In this document: positions 14,001 through 28,000 of the stretch, piece after piece
Layout: each line of letters starts with the position of its first letter
Numbering within the stretch: position 1 is the stretch's first letter
NCBI RefSeq assembly: GCF_032854445.1
Contig: NC_088300.1
Coordinates: 53,792,984-53,856,983 of the forward strand
DNA length: 64,000 bases
Direction of reading: 5' to 3'
DNA from: Liolophura sinensis
Taxonomy: Eukaryota; Mollusca; Polyplacophora; Chitonida; Chitonidae
Notes under the pieces: model-generated
Seen by the model: the letters and a program-made list of their open reading frames with translations, nothing else
Databases searched by the model: none
What the model was told of the DNA's origin: nothing
Translations under genes and position numbers: made by a program

Positions 14001-15284
14001 CAAACGGCAATAAAAACAGGGGAAATACCCTTGCAAACCATTGTTTACACAAAACGTGATTGCTTATACTTGGAATGTATGTTAAGTATACGGACAAGAG
14101 GTGTACACGTATTCTTGTTTCCAAACCGTGAATTGCTTTTTCTCCGTTTGAAATGTTATGGTCGTTTGAAGACTTTGTATTTGAATGAAATCCTATTTTC
14201 TCAACACAACGTCTCCTGTGCTGTAAGCCGTTCATTATGTAATATTATAAAATGTGTGATCATTGTTCTCTAGGGAAAATCTATCATCTTAATAGTTTTT
14301 TTACTCTCGTGAGGTGGCGCTAGTGTGAAGCAGGACCTGGAACCATTGTTACGTCAAGAATGGATTATAGCGTAATAACGTCTACGCGGTTACAAGGTAT
14401 CAGTTTCTATTGTAACGCCAAGGTCCTGCTGCTGGGTGTTTGACATGCCCCCATTGTTCTAAACTGCATGATTTAACTTCTACACATATTTGATCCCACC
14501 CTTGCTGTACTGTTTTTTTTTCCTTACGGAGAGAGAGAAAGAATCAGTGCCTTTAATTTTGAAATTACTAACCAAGGCCAAGCACTTTGCCATGAGATAT
14601 AGGTATAATCAACAAGGTCCATTATATGTCAGATGTCCTGTACTTCGATCGAAGCCAATGCCGTCATTCATTATGTATAATGTTCTTACTCATATCAATC
14701 CATTCTGCTCATGTCACAGGTATGGGTGACTTTTGAGGTTGGAGACAGTGGCATTAGCCTTCATTCTTGCGCCATCAAATGTGAGCCTGGAATTGGTGGA
14801 AGAATGAGCATTCTAAAAAAAAAATACATTTTACATTATTTTTTATTATTATTGAGCAACCAGGAAATAGTGTGTCTCTGGAAAGAGCAGTAGGCCTATA
14901 AATCTATAACCATTTTTTATGTATAAATCCACAAGCATTTTTTCTGTATAGATCTATAAGCATTTTCTATAGGCATCTCGTTCTGTGTCAGTCTAAAAGT
15001 ATTTTTTTTGCCAGCCGTAAACCAATGTTCATAGCACTTCATGGTAAGGCCTATCTACCGAACAACAACGTACACTATTCTCCAGTAGAATATGTAACAC
15101 GTTAATGCATACTTCATAAATAGGCAGGGATAACATGTAAAGAAAATAAGCCGTCAGTTTTTATTGATGCAAGGAAGATATTCTGTCTATATACCAAATC
15201 CCCCCAAAACATTCACCATTAATGCGGTTAGCGCCGTCGGCGTGAGGAGTATGGAAGTAAGTCAGAAAAGTGCAGGCGTGGAAA
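8073..15284. other. No gene recognised
   Basis: AT-rich DNA. It includes a B-box-like GCAAGTTCGAATCC on the - strand near 9,335 and a beta-SINE remnant at 11.9 kb. The longest open frames here (about 100 codons) resemble nothing and lack splice context. The missing first exon(s) of the GPCR may be hidden in it. Confidence 0.6.
11905..11970 (-). mobile_element. Short SINE beta 3'-end fragment
   Basis: GTGGTTTAACGTCGCACTAA followed by ATTTCAG resembles the beta family's GGTTTAACGTCGTACTTAAC end. Only about 60 bases remain. Confidence 0.4.
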
Positions 15285-15412
15285 TCGTGATCGTGGGTTT
15301 CTCCTGCGCTCTTTCCGGTTTCCACTCACCGGCTTGCCGCTGTCGTCGTATATGTTAAATGTTCTCGAGTATGACGTAAATCTCTAATCAAATAAATGAA
15401 TAAATGAATAAA
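15285..15412 (+). mobile_element. SINE alpha fragment, strongly diverged
   Basis: CGCTGTCGTCGTATATGTTA and TTCTCGAGTATGACGTAAAT, with an AATAAATGAATAAATGAATA tail. It lies about 140 bases before GPCR exon A. Confidence 0.55.
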
Positions 15413-15554
15413 CCTGGACAGTTTAAAACTTACGTTGTGAGGAGTATGGAATTGTATCGGGATATTGTAGTTATTAAAGCCTTAAATGTCATGTTTAGTT
15501 TGATAGTTTAGCTTACAGCTCGGTATCATGTGTATGATGTGTACCCTCTTTCAG

Positions 15555-16014
15555 AGCGCCTTTTGGACGCCAAAACTGCCATCAATTACGTGAACGATGT
15601 GAAGAAGGGGAACTGTACTGGAGGAACAGACAACATACTGAAACTTCAGTTTGACCACACGCGTTGGGAGAGTTATGCCCGGATAGCAGTCAAAACTGCC
15701 AATCTTCTCTCAAAGATGATCCAAGAAAACGACGGCAAACTAGCTGAGGTGGACGAGACATACCTTTTTTCGGTGGTGCGCAATAACATTCAGGGTGACG
15801 CCCTCGTCTTCGGCTCGGCTATTGCCTTTGAGGAATATGTTTTCTCAGACTACAGAATCTTCTGTCCTTATGCCTACATGGAAGGATCCACGGCCATGGC
15901 ATTCGATCTGGCATTAGGTTATAACTACTTGGAACCCGATGTCGAGTGGTATGCTGCCATTAAACACAGAGACTACTCAAATATTACCGTCTTGCGAGAT
16001 GTCGTGGATTTGGG
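15555..16014 (+). CDS. GPR158-like: GPCR exon A: Cache-like ectodomain
   Basis: Acceptor CCCTCTTTCAG at 15544-15554 and donor GTATGT at 16015. The exon begins with the last two bases of a split codon and ends in phase 2. It encodes about 153 residues beginning ERLLDAKTAINYVND and containing GDALVFGSAIAFEEY and YNYLEPDVEWYAAI. These match the ectodomain of the GPR158 family, where the amino-acid-sensing Cache domain lies. N-glycosylation sequons occur at NCT and NIT. Confidence 0.85.
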
Positions 16015-19000
16015 GTATGTTAACTTATTACTCTTCTTTTGTTTAGAGACAAATTAGAGTGAATTATACCTCCAGCGTGTTAATGATCCTAATGACTTCT
16101 CTCTGGTTTTACTCTCCATGATGTAGTCTTTGATATTAACGAATTGGCCGGGACCCGCTTTCCATGGGACAAGAAAACTATCGAGCTTACTATGTGCTCA
16201 GTAAACGATGATACATTTCTCTATCTCCCGTTCCGATGGAATCGAACAGAATGGGGATTTTTTTCTATAGTTTGGGGATATGTCTGCAAGGGTATATAGT
16301 ATGAATCTAACTAGGTTATTAGAAACGAACAGTGTCTTTCGATATTTGCTCCAACTGATCATCATCCAAGGTTATTTCGTAACCAACTGTCAAAATAAAC
16401 CCGAGCCAAAATCACTCACGGCATGAAGTGTTGCCTCAGAGGGCTATCCGCTATCTCTCAGCGGGCTACGCGGAGAACAAGGCAAAGCAAAGGGCGGTGC
16501 TGAAATTCGCAAAGCTAGCTGACTTCCGTGCTTTGACATTCCAAACATGAATTATCTATAACTGTCTATACAGCCATATCAGAGGGAATTATCTTATTAA
16601 CGTGTCTTTCTTGAGGCAGCCATTCAGACCCAGGAAGTGTACATTGATACTCAGTCGTATGTCCGTTGTAATCCGTTACTTAGAACGACAAAATGTCTTC
16701 GATAGATGATACTTTCCTAGGCATATACGATTTACATAAGATATGGATGAAGCAAGTGAAAGCAAAAGGTTAAGCAGCTACCTGTGGCACGGCACAGCAA
16801 AGTGATCGAAGGGTCTGTCGTCTTTCTAAGACGTACGTGGAAGTTATGTTTGATGTATTTGGTTTCCTGTTCGTCATTTTTCATGTTTTCTGTCAAGGAC
16901 CCTTTGCATTAGGGATAGTTTATAGTTTTGATAACCTCGCTACTGATCACAGATTCAGTTTGCGTAAACATTTTCATCAGCACCACACCATACAGTATAA
17001 CCTGGACAACGTATAAACATTGGGATACATGCGTCACTTTCGGACTGATTGCAAAATGTGAGCCCTTTGTGTCAGTGCTGATCTTTCTCTTATCTTCTTT
17101 CGTGTGTGATCATGCTACACAAGTCGGCCATACGTTTCCGTAATAATAAAATAAATTTTCTTTGCTGTGTCTTCACAGGAACGAGATTTCCGAGACGTTC
17201 CATACTTTTACTCTTGCATGTGCTCTTCATTATTTCTACTACCTTGTGTCTCTACACAGCAACGCGAGTGTGTCTGTCCCGAGTCGATGAGGCGTATACA
17301 TACTTTGATTGTTACATGTGCTCTTCATTATATCTACTACCTTGTGTCTTGAAACGGCAAAATGAATGTGTCTGTCCCAGAGTCGATGATGCGTGTCCAT
17401 ACTTTGACTGTTACATTGGCTCTGCGTTATATCTACTACCTTGTGTCTTTACACAGAAACAGGATTGTTTCTACTCCAGAGTCGATGGCGCGTGTCCAGG
17501 ACGGACGATGGACTTACCCATACTTTGACTGCGGCGGAGGCGACATTTGGATGGTCACGTACTCGGCACCCATTATCGGCATACTGAACACGTCTGGACA
17601 TCCGGAAATAAGGTTCAGGTATGCGTCAGTAACTGCACTAGGAAACAAAGCGCTGTTTAACGCAAATGACAGTACTGCAAATTCAATATGTATATGTACT
17701 GCAGAAATTACTCAGTGATACGTATTATACTGATTCTTTACTTTGGCCGTTGGAAGTGTTGCTTTATTGTTAACACGTTAAACTCTGCATCATAATTTTC
17801 ACCGTAAGTCACCATACCCTGACGAATTTGATTAATAGAAACGTAGGTTTGTGTAATATGATATGATATGATATGATATGATATGATATGATATGATATG
17901 ATATGATATGATATGATATGATATAATATAATATAATATAATATAATATAATATAATATAATATAACATAACATAACATAACATAACATAACATATTATA
18001 ATATAATATAATATTATATAAAGACATGATAGTGAAGATTTTACAAATAGTAGAATGCGAACTATGCTGATTAAGTAAATAAACATGCAAATAACTGTTT
18101 ATGGACAATATAGATAATACGACGCAGCTTATGGAAGCCACAATAACAACTGCTCTCAAAAAGCAAATTGATGGATGTGCGGTGGCTATATAAACTGATT
18201 AGTTCTCCTGAATGGATTTCAATTTTAATTGCGTTATTACCTCACCACGACTATCCAAGTTACTTAGAAAAGGGGAAAGGCCTAACTGGTCGAGATAGGC
18301 ATATCTGAGTGTAAGCCTTGTGAAGTTGAATAATGTTACTTGCTTGAGAACGATTTTGAAAGCTACATCGAAGCTACATGAATAGTAACTGAATGATTTC
18401 CTTCAGATTCTTTATTTTAGAGAGGAGATAGAAATTAACAGTGTCTCCCATAATGGGGTGCGCGTGTATGGTCTGGCCACTAACTTAAGGAAGGAATTTA
18501 CAAACACTTGTAAAATTCGTTTTATGCAGCTGTATTTACCCTACAGAGACGGTTAGCCAGAGGTACATTTTATTACACACAGTAGCGTCCTTGGTGACAG
18601 AAACAAAGACTTCATGTAGTACCGTAGACTTGCAATACTGTTGTTATTTCATTGTCATTAGCTCTATAACAAGTATACGAATGTGCAATTAAACAACCAC
18701 GGCAGAATTAGTGCAGCATAATAGTTGGATGAATTCTATTCATCACCTACCACATGTATGCCATACCAAAATGGTTATACAGCGTGGTTTAGCAGCTAAT
18801 AGCTTCAACGAGTTATACCACACTCAAAGTGGGTGAAACTACATCTTACCAAATAGAACATTTCTACATGTAATGCCTGAGACATTTAATCAGTGTAATA
18901 CTAGCTGACACGGGGTTAAACAATTCAACCCTTATTACACATACGAATAATACTAACAACCGGTGTTTATTTGATAGGTGTTTTACACCGTTCTCAAGAA

Positions 19001-22000
19001 TATTTCACTTATGCAACGGCGGCCAGCGTTACGGTGGGAGGAAACCTGGCAGAGTCTGGGGGAAACTCACGGCCATCCGCAGGTTGTTGTAAGATCTTCC
19101 CACGTAGGAAACCAGCATGAGATGGACTCGAACTCACAGCGACCGCATTGGTGAGAGGATCGTGGGTCGGCCACGGAGGCCTCCTGTATATGTGAGAAAA
19201 TGTGCAGCATACGCAGTGCAAATGTACTGTGTGCAAATAATGCTTTATAAATATGTACAATTGACTTCTACATATGTACAAATAAACCGAAACTTTTGGA
19301 CATATATCTGATAAATAGCTGTAAACATGTGCCAAAGAATTGGATATATGTACAGTTCTTTTGCACATATGTGTAATTAAAGAATAAATGTCATTTCGCC
19401 CAGTATTGAATGAAATGTTTAGTCAGAGAAGTATTTTCTGACATTGGTGCACGTTGTGTTATCTTCAGAGGAGTCGCGACTATAGACATAGAACTGACAA
19501 ACATAGACGTGAATCAGTGTGACCCGACAGAAGACAAGGAACTGCCCTCCCATGGGTCTCTTGACGTGTTCCGGGGTACCCACAGCTGTCAGCCTACCAC
19601 ACAGGTAACCATCTCATATACCGCTATTTGAAAGCTACTTGGTTTTCATGACTACTAATACGAGCATTAATTTGCACAGCTGAATACAATGGACAACGGA
19701 AAGGATGTTCAAAACAACCTATATTAACGCCCTTTTCTATACCAAGAGACATGTGCGTAAAATTATGTAAGCTAAATGCAAAAGAGATGCAAAAGTCAGA
19801 GTGATAGATAATGATAGAAGTTCCAATTAATACTCGTGAATTATGTAATTAGTACTCGATAATTTCTTTTCATTTATTTGACTGGTATGTAATCGCGTAC
19901 CTAAGAATTTGTGACTTATATATATGGGACGGCGTTGAAGTATTATATGTTATTTATTTCCTGCTGTTTAACGTCATACTCGGTCAATTTCGTGGATGGA
20001 GGAAATGCGCGGTGGACACTACTAATGTTTGACAAGTTACTCACCAACATTTCCACATATTATAAGATTCACACGATATTGGTGGAACACAAGTGATCTT
20101 CCAGAAGACTTTGACTGTGGAAAACGACGGGCACGTCTGAAAACAGTCAAGAAAACAAAAGCAATTAAAATCTTAAAATGGCATTGAATGTAACACCCAC
20201 TGCATGGTACACTCTATGTTTTGTGATACAGGCCAATGGTCATTGAATATTAAATTCCACCATCTCCAGCGACGCTGTCAAACAATTGAAATATATATTG
20301 TGGGCTGTGTTAAGTCGTCCAGGTTATTTTGGTAAATCGTCTTTAAGTGGCGTTTAGATTTCGGTATATGACATACAGTCAGTTTATGGATAGCAACGCG
20401 TCCTTTCTCATTGCATGTGGTGTGGTCAGCCATATAACAGCTTTCGTTGGTAAAGTGATCCCGTATAGTACATATACAGATACTGCAGCTTTACACAATC
20501 ATGGTTCACCACAATGTCGGCTCATCACCATTATAGTCTAACAAAACGTAGCACGTTGGAAGTTGTTGTTTAATGTTTACTTACTAGGCCTACTAATAAG
20601 TCAGTCTTTCTTTCTTTGTAGTGCAGAGCCCTGGCAGGGTACGGCTTTAAAAGAGGCTCATACTTGTGTTCTTGTGAGTCTGGGTATTACTTTCCAGTTA
20701 TAAACGCGGTTACGAAAGCCTTTAATGGGTCGGATATCGAAGCCTATTACGATGACAACAACGTGACGGGAAACATAGAAGCGTACCAGTGTCTGAAATG
20801 TGCGCGAGGCTGCGATACGTGTGAGGATGACACACCCTGTATGATCGAGTACAGCATGGGTGTTCACATCACACTGCTCCTATTGACCGTCCTTCTAATG
20901 CTCGCAATCGGCCTGATCTCATTTGTCACTCACCAATACAGGAACGAAAGAGTAAGTTTCCCAGTGTGCTGGTTCAATAGGCGTTGGGGATAACGCAGCG
21001 GGTATTTATTCCTAAGAAGCGGGGTATATGCGTGTAAAAGCGAGAGGTTATCATTGTCTAGCAAACTCATTTTTTCGAATACTCGACAATATACTCCTTG
21101 GGTCCACAGCATTCAGCCAGTGTGAAGTCGATTGAATGAAGGTTTGTGGAGGAACCGACCCACAGATATACACATACATGCAGAATTTCCTCCCTTAGTA
21201 GGCCTACTTAGATGTCAGATTGCAGAAAAGGTCAAATCGAAGTCCATGGCAAATGATCATATATATATATCACAATGTTGCACGGAAAAAATTAAAAAGA
21301 CTCCGAATTCCGTCGCCACGTGGAGAAAGACTCCTGAATCGGTTTACATCCACACGCTCCGCGGTATTGTTAGATTCAGTTTTCAATTAACCTAGTTTAA
21401 CTTTACCTTCACTTGTGTTTTTTTTATTTTGTGGGGGTGAGGTTGGGCGGAGGGAGACTGGAGTATGATTTTAAACCCCACATCAGCTAAGCTGTTTCAG
21501 AATTCTTGTTTAACATTAACAATGGTATACGTGCGAGATACCATTCTATACCTATATTCATTACTATGCGTGTGGTTTATTTATTTCTACTGTTTACATC
21601 ACAGAATTAATGAACAACAAAATATGCAAGAAACACTCTCCTTTACCTTTCATACATTCCTGTGATCATCACTAAATTATACACATTAACTGCACATCAC
21701 GTTCCACGAATAGATTAAATATATAATAAGTCAAAACCAGAGACCACGCTTTGCTCGTGATTTTCGTTTATATAATAGACAATAATACAAATAGCAAGAT
21801 AAATATATTTACCCTTCACAGAAGTCTGAGTTAAAAACTGCAGTATGATTTCTACTTATCACCAATGGCGTGCATTTCAAACTAGAGATGTTAAGCAATC
21901 ATTCCCTTCCAGAAAGGCTTATCAAAGCTGTGAATCGATCACGCAAACGAAGCTTCTGTATGCGTTGTAATCTTCAGAGAAAATGAAACCATTCTGACCA

Positions 22001-25000
22001 ATACATCAGCGGATGCAAACATAAACTATTACCAGTTGCCGTTATGCTGGACAATGCATCCGGAAACATCATGGTAATTGGGGAGTGTGAATAACCCACC
22101 CGCCAAAGTAATTTCCGCTGCAACACTGTCACCAAATGTCATCATCGTTATGTCTATCAGTATAAAGGCATTTTCCGCAGTCACACTGCCACCATTAATT
22201 CGCGACACTGCGTGTTGTCTGCAAGGTGAAAAGAACTTAGAGAGAATGCTTCAAACGTCTAGCCCTACCCCGTTGGCCAAGGGTGTGACCTAAAAAATAG
22301 AAATGTTAGACAGCAGTCATGTGTGTTGGTGACAAAAAGGTTAAAATGTGCTTTTTCGCAGAGATGTCGGTTTTTAAACAGCAGCATATCTTCGGTATAA
22401 AGGTTTAAAAGAGGAAGTTGTAACTTCCTCGCTTGGCGTTCAGCATGAAGGGGATAGTGCAACGACTGGTTGACCCGTATCAGCATAATGGCTCGGGCGG
22501 GGCGGCTTACTTGCCTTCGGTAAGTCTTCTCAGTGAAGCAGCACTAAATAAAAGAGCGGTGGAAATCCGTCCTGCAACAAGGAGGCACATTACACGTACA
22601 TGCACCCTAATGATTCCTTCGTCGTCATATGACTCAAAAATTGTTGAATACGACGTTAAACCCCAAGCACTTAAGCACTCACTCGGTATAAAGATGTTGC
22701 AGGAAGATGCAGGAAGTAGGTGGGTCTACTTGCATGGGAAATGAACTTTGGAGAATGGCTATTAGATGAAACAATAAATGGCTAATTTTAAAAGTGTGGT
22801 ATCGGAAAATTAAGAGTGTAACGAAATGTTGTCCACCTTGATAGGTAAATAGGCTCTGAGCACCCGCCCAGCAAACATGTTGTATAGCGTGTAGATTACT
22901 TCCTTCTGATTTCAGGTGATCAAGTCCGCAAGCCCAATATTTTTGCAAATTACGCTTTTAGGTTGTGCCATGATGAGTTGCCAGGTAAGAATACGTATTT
23001 ATCAAGTGGTGATCTTAACCAATCACAGATTTTACCCTACAGTATGTTGTTGCCAACCATTTGTATATTTATTTGTAAATGTAAACTAAGAGATGGATTG
23101 ATTTTGTTATCGTGTTTGAAAAAAAAGAAGACAGTTAAACTGTTCCAAGGTCGAGAGAGACCCACATATTGAATTCATTTTTCCAACACAAGCACAGCTG
23201 GTGGAGTGTCCGCTTCGGGAGCGGTAGATCCAGGGTCAATCCTGGGTCGAGTCACCTGTAAGACCATAAAAGAGGAAGTTGTAACTTCCTCGCTTAGAGT
23301 TCAGCATGAAGGGATAGTGCAACAACTGGTTGACCCGTATCAGTATAATGGCTTGGGCGGGACAGCACTAGATAAAAGAGTGGTGGAAATCCGTCCTGCG
23401 ATAAGGAGGCACATTACATGCACTCTAAGATTCCTTAATGACGACGTTAAACCCCAAGCACTCACCCACTCATACAACACAAGAACATTATCGCTCTGTT
23501 TTCAAAATATTCAAGTTAGTTTTATTGAAAAGTAGTCAAGTGTTTGCATTCTAAATCAGCCAGGATTACTTTACCCAGTAATTTATCAAGTCTGGGGTTA
23601 ATCTGTTTCGTATTGAAATTATATTCAGCCAAATCGACGTACAGCCGTGATGTCTTTTCATGAATCTGTTTTTGATATACATTCTCTTTGATGGACTAAA
23701 GGCACAACTGTTTCAAGCAATCAGCCACACTTAGGTGTAAATGATAACTTGTTTAGTATTGTAGCCCATATCCCTTGTTTGACGCGCGTGGCCCGTCTGC
23801 ATCAGCAAACGAGACGGTAATGAGCACAGATTTAGTGCACACCCGAGAATTGTCATTATACCTGACTTGCCAAGGTGCAAATAATTAAATGCTGTTTCAC
23901 ACAGCTGAATTATTTTGTCTTATTGGAACCTTGATTGGCCGTACCATAGATATAAATGGACGATTACATACCTGGTATCTTAGCCGGTTAAATTACTCTG
24001 CCACCTTTCAGCGGTTCTAATGAGCCCAGCGTACAGATATCACTTTGATCATATAGTGTCAAGACGCTTGATTGCTTTTGATACCCACTCTGCCCTTTCA
24101 ACCTCTCTGATTTAAATCAGTGTACAGAAGTAATTCAAAGCCAAAATTAGGAACATATTCACTCTAAACGTAGGCTTCTGTGGATGAACTATTTTCCGCT
24201 AGATTCTTGAAATAGTGGCTTTGCGCTTTCAGATGTTCCTTATCTTCGGTGAGCCTAATGACGTCATCTGTATGATCATTCCTTGGTTTGCTTACATCGG
24301 CTTCGCCTTGGCATATGGAGCCCTACTGTTGAAAACATGGCGGTATGTAAGAATGCATGCCCTCCTCAAGGGGTACCTTCGGGATAAATTAAGATTATTT
24401 GACTGTTTAGAGTTTGATCTCAAAGAAGTCTTTCAGTATTGCTCTATATGAAGTCACTCATGGAAACCCACTGACATTGTCCGATGGCTTGATTTCATTA
24501 TTTGATTGTTGGTGAATGCCATAAGAATTGTTTTAGTTATATTTGTTGGATTTATGTTTTACGCCGCACTGAAGAATATTTCTCTTAATCGACGACGGTC
24601 AGAATTATGGTGAGCATAAAATCGGATAGAACGTGGTGAAAACTCACGACCATTCGCAGATTGCTGCAAGACTTTCAGACGTATACGACCGGAGAGAAAG
24701 CCACTATGAACTGGACTTGAACACATACACAGCCTCCGCATTGAGAGGGCCCCGAATCATTGCGCTGTGATTTCATGTTACTAAATTTTTCTTTAAAGAC
24801 TCTTTTGATCCGTCAAGAATTGTTTGGGTGTCGTCAGCATATTGACTTCACTGTCACTGTTAAGTTATGAAGAGATGTTGACATTTCGAAGAATGCCCAT
24901 GGATATGTTATTTTAAAACAAATGGATTCATTTTATTGTATCTTATCATATGTTCCGTTAAAACATTCATTATCTTTAAGATTAAGACCTTTTCGATACA

Positions 25001-28000
25001 TTTCTAAGAAACAGACTCAAGGTCAGTTGGCTGGGATTAACCTCGGAATACCTTTCGATTCAAACATAATATCATAAAACATTTTCTGATCAACCAGATG
25101 TAAAACTCTCGTAATCTTCTTACATTAACAAGTCGAAAACTTTTTAGCCGGTGTGTTATACAGGCAATCATTAAATTATAACTGACTTTTAACAAAGTAA
25201 TAAGTTTTCAATACTTAAGGCTATCCCAGGGTTAGTGAGGTTATGGGAAACATGTTGTTAAGCTTTGTTTTGTATCACTGATATATCAATTTTACAATAA
25301 GCTTGATACATTTTGTGCTGAAAGAATAAATCTGAATGTTTTTCTGTTGTCAGAATATCAACAATTTTTCGCTTTGGTACAACGAAAAGGGTCCATTTAC
25401 CGGACAAAGTTTTGCTACAGTGGATGATACCGGTAGTTGCAGTAACAGTAATGTTTCTTATAGCCTGGACAACCGTCAGTCCGTCTGTTTCTGAGATCCT
25501 AGTTACGGAGAGCAAACTGAAATATGTCTATTGTAAAAATGACTGGTGGTTATCAGCGGCGAAAGCAGGTAAGTGCGGAAGCGTTACCCGGAACACCCTC
25601 ACGCAATAGTCGATGCCAAGGCCTCTAGTATACGTGCCTGTGTAAAGCTGGAGCCAGTAGGCTACGCACGGAAATCAAATTCTTGTGTTGACAATTGTTC
25701 ATTGTATTTTTAAATTTGGTGAAACGGACAAATTATAGCTACCAGTACGTTGTTATTCACACAGCCTTTTGAAAAGTTATATCAAGTTACGCAGATGCAG
25801 ATTCAACAATTAAGCCTTTTGTGGCTACATTCTAATTTCTGAATGCTTCCTGAAAATGTCAAAAAAAATGAAATTTCAGCTGTAAGTAATATTTTGAATA
25901 TTCTTTTTAGGTGAAGTCATCTTCTTGCTTTGGGGAGTTTATCTGAGTTTTACCGTTAGAAAGGCCCCGTCACAGTTTAACGAGAGCAAATATATCTCCT
26001 GGACGATCTATAACGCTGTATTACTAGGGACCTTCATGGTTGTCATCATGTAAGTACCATATGAATTTCTTGGTTGAGTAGAGATTACAGTATGTACGCT
26101 GTTTTGGCTATCATACGGGTTCAGATTTGAACTTCTAGCTTTTTCGCCTGGAATAGGCACCGATAAAAAGGATAAATCATGGACTGATCTTACTTGTGTC
26201 CAATAGAAGCGGTACCGATGGAAAATCTGCTGAACAATTATGTAGTCAGCGATATAAAAGCATATGAGAAATGTTCGCTTGAATAGGCTGCAACCTTATA
26301 GGAAGAGGTTGCTCAGGCCCAAATAAACTGGACCGCATTATAAACCGGACCGCCTTATATGTAACTGAAATATTATCAAATATAAAATAAGTATGGAAGC
26401 CGATAGAGGACATCTCGCTACCTCAACCTTTCTAATACAAGGCGGGCACAGAATTAACGAGGTAGCGAAGCGACCTAACGAGGTAACGAAGTAACAAGGT
26501 AGCGAGGGCTCGCTGCCTCGCATCGCTATAGGTCTCTACTTTGTTAACTCGTTACCTGGTTACCACCCTTCGCTACCACCCGTCACGTTACCTCGATGCC
26601 TCGCCCTGTATTAGACAGGTGGAGGTAGCTATCTCGACCTTTGAAAAGTCCAGGTAGCGAGGCAGCGAGGTAGCCAGACAAGGAGGTGGGGAACAGCCAC
26701 TAATGACTTTAGCGTTATGGAGGCGCTGGGACAGGATTTATGTTGGAGTATATATGTCGACCCCTATTAATCTTGACTACGCCATATTTCAGCACTGGTT
26801 GGTGGTAGAAGTTTGAAATTTGATTTAATCTCTATTTAAATAAATTTATTTATTTATTTATTTACTCAATTGTTGCCTTACGCCCTACTGAAAAAAATAC
26901 GACGGTAGCCAGCATTATGGTGGAAGGAAACCAGACAGATCTCGTGGAAAACCTAAAACCACCCACAGGCAAATACAGAAATACCCAAAATATTATTACA
27001 GTATGTGTGACTTTTTGTCATTACAGACAGTTCATCGCTATACCACAGGGACCAGACATCGTCTACGCCATGACATTCCTCTACATCCAGATACGCATCA
27101 CTTTAACACTCGTTCTGTTCTTTGCACCAAAGGTAAGGTAGCAGAAGTTTTCATGTAGGTGAATACTGACCAGAAAGTCAATTATCACGGTATAAAGCTT
27201 GATTGTCATGGATTATCATTGTCATCGTTCCCAGTCATCACGTTTCACAGTGTAGCACAGGCCCAGACAGGTTCTAGCAGCATAGTTTTATAAGTTCTCT
27301 TACAATGGGAGAGCTAGGAACACAGGAACTGCTGACGTGTAGTCCTAATTTTTCATGAGTATGCAGTGTAAAACACCAGTCACGTGAAGAAATGAACATA
27401 ATGTTAGTGAGGGATGCAGAAGTTTTCAGGGCAGTTTTGCAGTTAGTGTAGGGCTTAACATCAAACGAGGCACGAAATAAGGTCTATGTTCTTTGAACCG
27501 TCAAGACTGGAGACCAATTCTGCTGCATCTTACAAAGGCATCCGTTCTAGGAGATCGGTAATGTTTTTCAGGAGCAAACCAGTTTGGTCTGCTATGCACA
27601 CTCAAGGTATCAATAGGATTTGGCTTAAATAAGGAATTCTGTTCAACGCAATACAGTGATTTGTGCAGTTTGAATTGTCTGAAAGTTATTTCGTATTGAG
27701 CAAATTTATATTCACACCATTTCCACTCAGATGCTGAATTATTTCTCACAACGTATATATCTGTTGTTGATCCTTAGTTCTATTCCTTGTACAAACTGGC
27801 CAAGCATCCTGAGCTGGCAGAGAGTGAAGAGACCAATGCGCGGACTTTATACAGAACAACCATAGCAACTGTTTCCAGTCCTTCCAAATACAGACAACAT
27901 GTCCAACTGCAGACCACGCTCAGCTGGGTCAAGTCGCAAAAACCAGTCCAGGTAAGTCTTTTGGGGGGAAAGGAAAACAAATAATGTTATTTTATTTATT

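Noticed and set aside
17457-17506. Alternative acceptor for GPCR exon B at GCGTGTCCAG before GACGGACG
   Set aside because: It would start in phase 0 while exon A ends in phase 2. The acceptor before 17457 keeps the frame.
17738-18159. Three overlapping - strand frames rich in Ile and Tyr
   Set aside because: They are produced by the pentanucleotide array.
22433-23535. Open frames of about 100 codons at 22.4 and 23.2 kb that resemble each other
   Set aside because: The resemblance comes from two SINE beta copies. They are not a gene family.
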